This document shows positions 58,123 to 64,000 of a DNA stretch of 64,000 bases, in pieces. The stretch lies in assembly GCA_035707965.1 (NCBI GenBank), contig DASSTJ010000183.1, positions 1 to 64,000 on the forward strand. The letters are read 5' to 3'. The position numbers and the translations under genes were made by a program. This DNA comes from DASSTJ01 sp035707965. Lineage in GTDB: Bacteria > Actinomycetota > Actinomycetes > Actinomycetales > Angustibacteraceae. How positions within the stretch are numbered: the first letter of the stretch is position 1; each line of letters opens with the position of its first letter. The notes under the pieces were generated by a model. It ran no database searches and was not told the origin of the DNA. It saw only the letters and a program-made list of their open reading frames with translations.

Positions 58123-59270
58123 GCGACGTGACGGACGACGGCTCCTACGACGCGACGGCACGGGTCGTGACGACAGAGGCCGACCTCGACGAGCGGGCGG
58201 CCGAGAGCGCGCTCCGCCCCACGCGGCTCGCCGAGCTCGTCGGCCAGCAGCGGGTGCGCGACCAGCTCGAGCTGGTGCTGACGGCGGCCTCGCGTCGGCA
58301 GACCGCGCCTGACCACATCCTCCTGTCCGGCCCGCCGGGACTGGGCAAGACGACCCTCGCGCTGATCGTCGGCGCGGAGATGAAGGCCCCGGTACGGGTC
58401 ACCAGCGGCCCGGCCATCCAGCACGCCGGCGACCTCGCCGCGATCCTGTCGTCGCTGACCGAGGGCGAGGTGCTCTTCCTCGACGAGATCCACCGGATGT
58501 CGCGTCCGGCGGAGGAGATGCTCTACCTGGCCATGGAGGACTTCCGCGTCGACGTCGTCGTCGGCAAGGGCCCCGGCGCGACCGCCATCCCCCTCGAGCT
58601 GCCCCGGTTCACGCTCGTCGGGGCGACCACCCGGTCGGGCCTGCTGCCGGCGCCGCTGCGGGATCGATTCGGCTTCACGGGGCACCTGGACTTCTACAGC
58701 ACGCCCGAGCTGGAGCAGCTGCTGCGCCGGTCGGCGGGTCTGCTGGCCATCGACCTCGACGACGACGCCGCCAAGGAGATCGCCGGCCGCTCGCGTGGCA
58801 CGCCGCGCATCGCGAACCGGCTGCTGCGGCGGGTGCGCGACTGGGCGCAGGTGCACGGGGGCGGCACGATCGACCAGCACGCGGCACACGAGGCGCTCCG
58901 CCTCTACGACGTCGACGAGCGGGGGCTCGACCGGCTCGACCGAGCCGTGCTCGAGGCCCTCTGCCGTCGCTTCGCCGGGGGCCCGGTGGGGCTCGCCACG
59001 CTCGCGGTGGCGGTCGGGGAGGAGACCGAGACCGTCGAGACCGTGGTCGAGCCGTTCCTGGTGCGCGAGGGACTGCTGGTACGGACGCCGCGCGGCCGGG
59101 CCGGGACGCCTGCGGCCTGGGCGCACGTCGGTCTGACCCCGCCGGCCGGTGCCGGCACCGGGGGGCAGCTGGACCTGCTGACCGCGACCTCGTCCGGTGC
59201 TGACGACGAGTCGCAGACCGACCTGTCGGAGGGTGAGCCCCGCACCGCGGGGGGTGGCCGGTTCGGGTGA
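58119..59270 (+). CDS. ruvB: Holliday junction branch-migration ATPase RuvB
   Basis: A 383-residue AAA+ motor that drives branch migration. Walker A GPPGLGKTTLA near 70, Walker B VLFLDEIHRM near 118, sensor 1 FTLVGATTRSG near 165 and sensor 2 GTPRIANRLLRRVRDW near 225, followed by the winged helix. The last 25-30 residues (TSSGADDESQTDLSEGE) are an acidic tail beyond the usual end. GTG 58119 overlaps ruvA. A 231-base gap follows with a promoter-like pair before yajC. Confidence 0.96.
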   Translation: MSDVTDDGSYDATARVVTTEADLDERAAESALRPTRLAELVGQQRVRDQLELVLTAASRRQTAPDHILLSGPPGLGKTTLALIVGAEMKAPVRVTSGPAIQHAGDLAAILSSLTEGEVLFLDEIHRMSRPAEEMLYLAMEDFRVDVVVGKGPGATAIPLELPRFTLVGATTRSGLLPAPLRDRFGFTGHLDFYSTPELEQLLRRSAGLLAIDLDDDAAKEIAGRSRGTPRIANRLLRRVRDWAQVHGGGTIDQHAAHEALRLYDVDERGLDRLDRAVLEALCRRFAGGPVGLATLAVAVGEETETVETVVEPFLVREGLLVRTPRGRAGTPAAWAHVGLTPPAGAGTGGQLDLLTATSSGADDESQTDLSEGEPRTAGGGRFG

Positions 59271-59284
59271 CGCCGAACGGGTGC

Positions 59285-59314
59285 TTTGGTCCTGGGGGGT
59301 GGAGCACCTACACT
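59285..59314 (+). promoter_or_regulatory. Promoter-like pair before yajC-secDF
   Basis: TTTGGT at 59285-59290 and TACACT at 59309-59314 are separated by 18 bases, a plausible -35/-10 about 190 bases upstream of yajC in the 231-base gap after ruvB. No other signal is seen there. Confidence 0.35.
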
Positions 59315-59501
59315 CGCTCGGTGGCCCGTCGTCGCGCGAGCCGAGGTCGGTGGCGCACGTCGCCGGCCGCCGCACGCGCGAACGGTGCTCGCAGCTGCGC
59401 CGGCCTCTCGCGGTGACGACTCGGCTGTGCTGACTGCCGCCCGCGCCGCGGGCATCATCTGGCACCAGACCGGCGGACGCCGGACGAAGGGGAGCGCACG
59501 C

Positions 59502-59885
59502 GTGGAAGGCCTGCTACTGCCGATCCTGCTGGTGCTGTTCGTCGTGCTGATGTTCAACTCCCAGCGCAAGCGGCAACGCGCGTTCAGCCAGATGCAGTCG
59601 AGCCTCCAGGTGGGGCAGGACGTCGTGACCACCGCCGGCCTCCACGGCACGATCGTGGAGATCGACGACGACGTGGTCGTGCTCGAGACGTCGCCCGGGC
59701 AGACGATGACGTGGGACCGCCGCGCCATCGGCCGGGTGCTCGACACGCCGGTGCTGGGCGACGACCTCGACGGCGAGCTGGACGACGACGAGCTCGACGA
59801 GGCGGACGTCGGTGACGGGGTCGACCCCACCGACGACACGGGTGTGGACCTGGACAAGTCCCGCCCACCGACCGACGAGAAGTGA
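59502..59885 (+). CDS. yajC: Preprotein translocase subunit YajC
   Basis: A 127-residue protein: one N-terminal membrane helix (LLLPILLVLFVVLMFN), then SQRKRQRAFSQMQSSLQVGQDVVTTAGLHG typical of YajC, and an acidic tail of about 40 residues (DDLDGELDDDELDEADVGD). It associates with SecDF-YidC at the translocon. GTG 59502 is preceded by GGGGAGCG. secD starts ten bases after the stop; the three sec genes and apt form one operon. Confidence 0.93.
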   Translation: MEGLLLPILLVLFVVLMFNSQRKRQRAFSQMQSSLQVGQDVVTTAGLHGTIVEIDDDVVVLETSPGQTMTWDRRAIGRVLDTPVLGDDLDGELDDDELDEADVGDGVDPTDDTGVDLDKSRPPTDEK

Positions 59886-59894
59886 GCTCCTGAC

Positions 59895-61724
59895 GTGGCA
59901 CGTACCGGTTCCAAGCGTTCGACGACGCGGTCGCACGTCACCAGGCCCCTGCTGGGGCTGGTCGCCCTGGTCGTCGTGATCTACGCGATCATCGGCGCCG
60001 GCGTGCAGCTCGGCACGGGCAAGCACTGGACGCCCCAGCTCGGCCTCGACCTCGAGGGCGGCACGCAGATCGTGCTCACGCCCGTCATCGAGGGGGGCCA
60101 GAAGGTCACGTCGCAGACCTTGGCGCAGGCGGTCGACATCATCCGCGCCCGCATCGACGGCAGCGGCGTCGGCGAGGCCGAGGTCACCACCGAGGGTGGC
60201 CAGAACGTCGTCGTCGCGGTCCCCGGCACGATGACGCAGCGACAGCGTGACCTGATCAAGCAGTCGTCGCAGCTGCGCTTCCGGGCCGTGCTCGAGGAGG
60301 CTGCGGCCACGCCTGCTGCGGTGCCGTCGACGGCCCCCACGGGCGGCTCCACGCCGTCCGGCGCGGCGACGTCGGGCGCGACGCCCACGACCGGCGCCTC
60401 CGCGACGGCCAACCCGTCGTCCACCACCAGCTCGTCGCAGCGAGGGCTTCCCCAGGCGCTGGTCAAGGGGTCGACGACCACCCCGACGACGTCGCCCACC
60501 GGCTCGTCGACGCCGACCTCGGGCGCGACACCCTCGGGCACGCCGAGCAACGGCAGCGACCCGGCCTGGGTGACCCCCGAGCTGCAGCAGAAGTTCGCGC
60601 AGCTCGACTGCACCGACACCACGGCGCTGCAGGGTGGCACCGACGACCCCAACAAGCCGCTGGTGACGTGCTCGGACGACGGGTCCGTGAAGTACATCCT
60701 CGGGCCCGTGGAGGTCTCGGGGGCCGACATCAAGGACTCCACTGCCGGGCTGCAGGCCCTGCCGGGCGGCGGCACCTCGACCGAGTGGGCCATCAACCTG
60801 ACGTTCGACGGCACCGGCACGAAGGCTTTCCGCGACGTCACGACTCGCCTCGTGAGCCTCCCGCAGCCGCGCAACCAGTTCGGCATCGTGCTCGACGGCC
60901 TGGTCCTGTCGGCTCCGCGCGCCGAGTCGGTCATCGCCGACGGCCGGGCCGAGATCACGGGCAACTTCACGCAGCAGAGCGCTCAGGCCCTGGCGAACCA
61001 GCTGAAGTACGGGGCGCTGCCGATCTCCTTCCACGTGCAGACCGAGGAGCAGATCAGCCCGTTGCTCGGCGCCGAGCAGCTCCAGCGTGGTCTGCTCGCC
61101 GGCCTGATCGGCCTGGCGCTCGTCGTCATCTACTCGTTCGTCCAGTACCGCGCGCTGGGCATGGTCACCGTGGCGTCCCTGGGCGTGGCGGCGATCCTCA
61201 CCTACGGCGCGATCGTCCTGCTCGGTCAGGTGCAGGGCTTCCGGCTCAGCCTCGCCGGCGTCACCGGTGTCATCGTGTCGATCGGCATCACCGCTGACTC
61301 GTTCATCGTGTACTTCGAACGCGTGCGCGACGAGGTCCGCGACGGGCGCACCCTGCGAGCCGCCGTGGAGACGGGCTGGAAGCGCGCGAAGCGCACCATC
61401 CTCGCGGCCGACAGCATCAACTTCCTCGCCGCTGTGGTGCTGTACATCCTCGCGGCCGGCGGGGTCCGCGGCTTCGCGTACACCCTCGGCCTGACGACCA
61501 TCATCGACGTCGTGGTGGTCTTCCTGTTCACCCACCCGACACTGACGCGTCTGGCGTCCACCACGTTCTTCGGTGAGGGCCACCGGTTCTCCGGCCTCGA
61601 TCCCGAACGGCTCGGAGCGGGCATCAAACCCGTGCTCGGAGTGAAGGCGAACCTGGGCGGCGGCACCATCGCCTCGCGGCGTGCTGCCGCTGCGGCCGCG
61701 ACCTCGACCTCGAAGGAGAGCTGA
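59895..61724 (+). CDS. secD: Protein translocase subunit SecD
   Basis: A 609-residue proton-driven translocon subunit with six membrane helices. N-terminal helix near 20-38, LGLDLEGGTQIVL near 49, then the periplasmic P1 domain interrupted by a Ser/Thr/Gly/Pro-rich stretch at about 136-222, and the RND core with SAPRAESVIADGRAEITGNF near 340 and GFRLSLAGVTGVIVSIGITADSFIVYFERVRDE near 445. GTG 59895 follows ten bases after yajC. The stop shares one base with the secF ATG (TGATG). Confidence 0.95.
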   Translation: MARTGSKRSTTRSHVTRPLLGLVALVVVIYAIIGAGVQLGTGKHWTPQLGLDLEGGTQIVLTPVIEGGQKVTSQTLAQAVDIIRARIDGSGVGEAEVTTEGGQNVVVAVPGTMTQRQRDLIKQSSQLRFRAVLEEAAATPAAVPSTAPTGGSTPSGAATSGATPTTGASATANPSSTTSSSQRGLPQALVKGSTTTPTTSPTGSSTPTSGATPSGTPSNGSDPAWVTPELQQKFAQLDCTDTTALQGGTDDPNKPLVTCSDDGSVKYILGPVEVSGADIKDSTAGLQALPGGGTSTEWAINLTFDGTGTKAFRDVTTRLVSLPQPRNQFGIVLDGLVLSAPRAESVIADGRAEITGNFTQQSAQALANQLKYGALPISFHVQTEEQISPLLGAEQLQRGLLAGLIGLALVVIYSFVQYRALGMVTVASLGVAAILTYGAIVLLGQVQGFRLSLAGVTGVIVSIGITADSFIVYFERVRDEVRDGRTLRAAVETGWKRAKRTILAADSINFLAAVVLYILAAGGVRGFAYTLGLTTIIDVVVVFLFTHPTLTRLASTTFFGEGHRFSGLDPERLGAGIKPVLGVKANLGGGTIASRRAAAAAATSTSKES

Positions 61725-62968
61725 TGAGTCGCTTCGCCGCCTTCGGCAACCGGCTGTACACGGGTGAGACGTCGGTCGAGATCGTCCGTCGGCAGAAGAT
61801 CTGGTACACCGCGTCGGCCGTCGTCCTGCTGATCTCCGTGCTCGCTCTCGGGTTCCGTGGTCTCACCCTCGGTCTGGAGTTCACGGGCGGGTCCGAGTTC
61901 CGCGTGACCGGCACCCACACCACGGCAGACCTGCCCGGCTCGCGTGCTGTCACCTCCGTGGTCCCGGAGGCCACACCCAAGGTCGCGCGGGTCGGCTCGG
62001 ACTCCGTCCGGGTCCAGACCGACCGGCTGAGCGACACGCAGACCGAGCAGGTCAAGGAGAAGCTGGCGGTCGCCTACGGCGTCAAGGCCGACAACGTCAC
62101 GGCATCCTTCGTCGGCCCGTCGTGGGGCAAGTCGGTGTCGAAGAAGGCGCTGACGGGTCTGATCGTCTTCCTCGTGCTGGTCGGCATCGTGATCGCCGGT
62201 TACTTCCGCAACTGGAAGTCGGCCGTGTCGGCCGTCGCGGCCCTGCTGCACGACCTCGTGATCACCGTCGGCATCTACGCCTTGGTCGGCTTCGAGGTCA
62301 CACCCGCGTCGGTCATCGGCTTCTTGACGATCCTCGGCTACTCGCTCTACGACACCGTCGTCGTGTTCGACAAGATCCGGGAGAACACGCACGGCATCAC
62401 CGCGCAGACCAAGCGCACGTACTCGGAGGCGGCGAACCTCGCCGTGAACCAGACGCTCGTGAGGTCGATCAACACGTCCGTCGTCGCGCTGCTGCCCGTG
62501 GGCTCGATCCTGTTCATCGGTGCCTTCCTGCTCGGGGCTGGCACGCTGAAGGACCTGTCGCTGGCGCTGTTCGTCGGCATCGCGACCGGCACGTACTCCT
62601 CGGTGTTCATCGCGCCACCGCTCCTGGCAGACCTGCGGGAGCGCGAGCCCGAGATGATCGCCCTGCGCAAGCGCGTGCTGTCGCGCCGCGAGAACCCGTC
62701 GGCGGGTCCGGCACCCCGTCCGGCGCGTGGCGCCCGCGGACGCGCCGCCACGGCGGTCCTGGACCGGCCGACGGCTGCCGCCACGATCGAGGACGACCCG
62801 GCCTCGGCCGAGTCGCCGGCGTCGTCGGGCGAGCCGGAGGCGACGGGCCGAGCGCGTGCCAACGGGAGCGCGGGGCGGCCGGCGCGCAGCCCCCGCCCAG
62901 GAGCGGCGGGCCAGCGGTCGCAGCCGAGCCGCAAGAAGGGGTCACGCCCCAAGGGCAAGAAGCGGTGA
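61724..62968 (+). CDS. secF: Protein translocase subunit SecF
   Basis: A 414-residue partner of SecD with six membrane helices. GLEFTGGSEFRV near residue 52 is the D1 motif, and VIGFLTILGYSLYDTVVVFDKIREN near 195 is the D6 motif. The last about 110 residues form a basic, Ala/Pro/Ser-rich cytoplasmic tail ending in GSRPKGKKR, longer than in E. coli. The stop overlaps the apt GTG by four bases. Confidence 0.95.
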   Translation: MSRFAAFGNRLYTGETSVEIVRRQKIWYTASAVVLLISVLALGFRGLTLGLEFTGGSEFRVTGTHTTADLPGSRAVTSVVPEATPKVARVGSDSVRVQTDRLSDTQTEQVKEKLAVAYGVKADNVTASFVGPSWGKSVSKKALTGLIVFLVLVGIVIAGYFRNWKSAVSAVAALLHDLVITVGIYALVGFEVTPASVIGFLTILGYSLYDTVVVFDKIRENTHGITAQTKRTYSEAANLAVNQTLVRSINTSVVALLPVGSILFIGAFLLGAGTLKDLSLALFVGIATGTYSSVFIAPPLLADLREREPEMIALRKRVLSRRENPSAGPAPRPARGARGRAATAVLDRPTAAATIEDDPASAESPASSGEPEATGRARANGSAGRPARSPRPGAAGQRSQPSRKKGSRPKGKKR

Positions 62969-63507
62969 GCAGTCACCTGGACGACGTCGAGGTCGGGCAG
63001 CTCATCGAGCGACACGTCCGAGACGTGCCGAACTACCCGGAGCCGGGGGTGCTGTTCAAGGACATCACCCCGCTGCTGAGCGACGGGCCGGCCTTCCGTG
63101 CCGTCGTCCGGGCCCTCACCGACCGGTACCGCGGCGAGGTGGACGCGGTCGTCGGCATCGAGGCACGCGGCTTCGTGTTCGCGGCGCCGCTCGCCGTCGA
63201 GCTCGGGGTGGGTTTCGTACCGGTCCGCAAGGCCGGCAAGCTGCCCGCGGACGTGCTCGATGCTGCCTACGACCTGGAGTACGGGTCGGCGCAGATCGAG
63301 GTGCACGCCGACGCGTTCGCGCCCGGTCAGCGGGTCGTCGTCCTGGACGACGTCCTGGCGACGGGTGGGACGGCCAAGGCGGCGTGCGCCCTGGTCGAGC
63401 GTGCTGGGGGACACGTCGCCGAGTTCGCCGCGGTGCTGGAGCTCGGCTTCCTCGACGGACGCAGCCAGCTGGACGGGCGCGTCGTCCACAGCCTCCTGCT
63501 GGTCTGA
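62965..63507 (+). CDS. apt: Adenine phosphoribosyltransferase
   Basis: A 180-residue purine salvage enzyme converting adenine and PRPP to AMP. FKDITPLLSDG near 30, GIEARGFVFAAPLA near 62, and the PRPP motif VVLDDVLATGGTAKAA near 125 define it. GTG 62965 overlaps secF, so it is translated with the sec operon. relA follows, an arrangement well known in actinomycetes. Confidence 0.96.
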   Translation: MSSHLDDVEVGQLIERHVRDVPNYPEPGVLFKDITPLLSDGPAFRAVVRALTDRYRGEVDAVVGIEARGFVFAAPLAVELGVGFVPVRKAGKLPADVLDAAYDLEYGSAQIEVHADAFAPGQRVVVLDDVLATGGTAKAACALVERAGGHVAEFAAVLELGFLDGRSQLDGRVVHSLLLV

Positions 63508-63529
63508 CGCGGGCCGACGCGGGCATCCG

Positions 63530-63535
63530 TAGACT
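63530..63535 (+). promoter_or_regulatory. -10 box TAGACT, probably for relA
   Basis: TAGACT lies in the 134-base apt-relA gap, about 110 bases before the relA start. No good -35 is visible. Confidence 0.3.
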
Positions 63536-63641
63536 GGAAGCCCGGAGCGGTCTTCGACGTTGTCACCGTCGGTGGTCGTCGAGGTGGGCCGCGGCAACGA
63601 CCGGTCCAGCGAGGTAGACACGAGCGGAGGCGGTGAGCGGC

Positions 63642-64000
63642 GTGGCCGACGTAGCACGCAGCGCACCGCACGCTGCTCCCGCCCAGGAGGGCTCGTTCAC
63701 GGGCCCCATCCCCACGTCGAGCCGCATGCGGGCGCGCCTGGCGCGACTCGGCGGCGGTCAGCGGTCGTCGAGCAACCCGGTGCTCGAGCCCCTGCTCCGC
63801 ACGATCCGTGCCACGCACCCCAAGTTCGACGCGTCGATGATCGAGCGGGCGTTCGAGGTGGCCGAGCGCGCCCACGAGGGGCAGCAGCGCAAGAGCGGCG
63901 ACGCCTACATCACCCACCCGCTCGCGGTGGCGGCGATCCTGGCCGAGCTCGGCATGACCGAGGTGACGATCGCCGCCGCGCTCCTCCACGACACGGTCGA
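63642..64000 (+). CDS. relA: Bifunctional (p)ppGpp synthetase/hydrolase, N-terminal part
   Basis: The first 119 codons of a RelA/SpoT protein cut by the window edge. PVLEPLLRTIRATHPK, FEVAERAHEGQQRKSGDAYITHP and the beginning of the HD hydrolase motif LLHDTV are the recognisable N-terminal hydrolase domain, so it should make and degrade (p)ppGpp in the stringent response. GTG 63642 is preferred because GGAGG at 63626-63630 is 11 bases away; GTG 63633 is only two bases from it. Confidence 0.9.
   Translation, partial: MADVARSAPHAAPAQEGSFTGPIPTSSRMRARLARLGGGQRSSSNPVLEPLLRTIRATHPKFDASMIERAFEVAERAHEGQQRKSGDAYITHPLAVAAILAELGMTEVTIAAALLHDTV

Overview
The window is a very GC-rich chromosome segment with frequent GTG starts, TANNNT -10 boxes and many 1-4 nt start/stop overlaps. 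Its gene content is that of an actinomycete: coproporphyrin-dependent heme synthesis with HemQ/ChdC, phosphatidylinositol mannoside (PIM) synthesis, TreY/TreZ/GlgX, a stand-alone LigD-type polymerase, DUF3000, and an SsgA-like protein. The SsgA-like gene points to a morphologically complex lineage, but the genus cannot be decided from the window. Almost everything is chromosomal core; no prophage, insertion sequence or CRISPR array was seen.

Layout. (1) 61-8.9 kb: a fatty-acid beta-oxidation pair (hydratase/dehydrogenase and thiolase, minus strand), a divergent FAD oxidoreductase, RNase D, an atypical LuxR-type response regulator, a DUF3000 protein and an EamA transporter. (2) 9.0-13.8 kb: the heme block hemE, a DUF4349 lipoprotein on the opposite strand, hemY/cgoX and chdC (hemQ). 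(3) 13.9-19.2 kb: msrB, a LigD-type polymerase, a stress-protein-like gene, an ATP-dependent DNA ligase, an alpha/beta hydrolase and a RibD-like reductase. (4) 19.4-27.9 kb: treZ, zapE, a truncated AbiEi-like gene, treY and glgX. (5) 28.0-32.2 kb: an AidB-like acyl-CoA dehydrogenase, a YihY/BrkB membrane protein and rsgA with a possible leader peptide. (6) 32.3-34.7 kb: tRNA-Gly, tRNA-Cys and tRNA-Val, then a decayed island holding one intact quinone oxidoreductase and remnants of an aldo/keto reductase and an XRE-type regulator. (7) 34.7-41.7 kb: mgtA, a UbiA prenyltransferase, pabB, pabC, the SsgA-like gene and a PGPGW membrane protein. (8) 41.8-50.4 kb: tRNA-Val(CAC), thrS, a HIT protein, a GyrI-like protein and an EF-G-like GTPase on the minus strand, then the PIM operon (phosphatidylinositol phosphate synthase, patA, pimA). 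(9) 50.5-64 kb: an alcohol dehydrogenase, a LemA-like protein, pdxS, kynU, a VOC protein, pdxT, yebC, ruvCAB with an SOS box, yajC-secD-secF, apt and the start of relA.

How the genes work together. pdxS and pdxT form PLP synthase but are split by kynU and a VOC gene. ruvCAB is very probably LexA-controlled. YajC-SecDF supports protein export. The thrS-HIT and PIM units have typical actinobacterial content but are separated by two opposite-strand genes.

I found no convincing new multi-gene system. The most unusual signals are: long palindromes at convergent gene ends, several of which enclose both stop codons; a receiver domain lacking its acidic pocket and switch lysine; a broken regulatory island at tRNA-Val; a cluster of GGTGCA motifs before pabB; a 59-residue insertion in the TreZ catalytic domain; and about fifteen genes that look leaderless.
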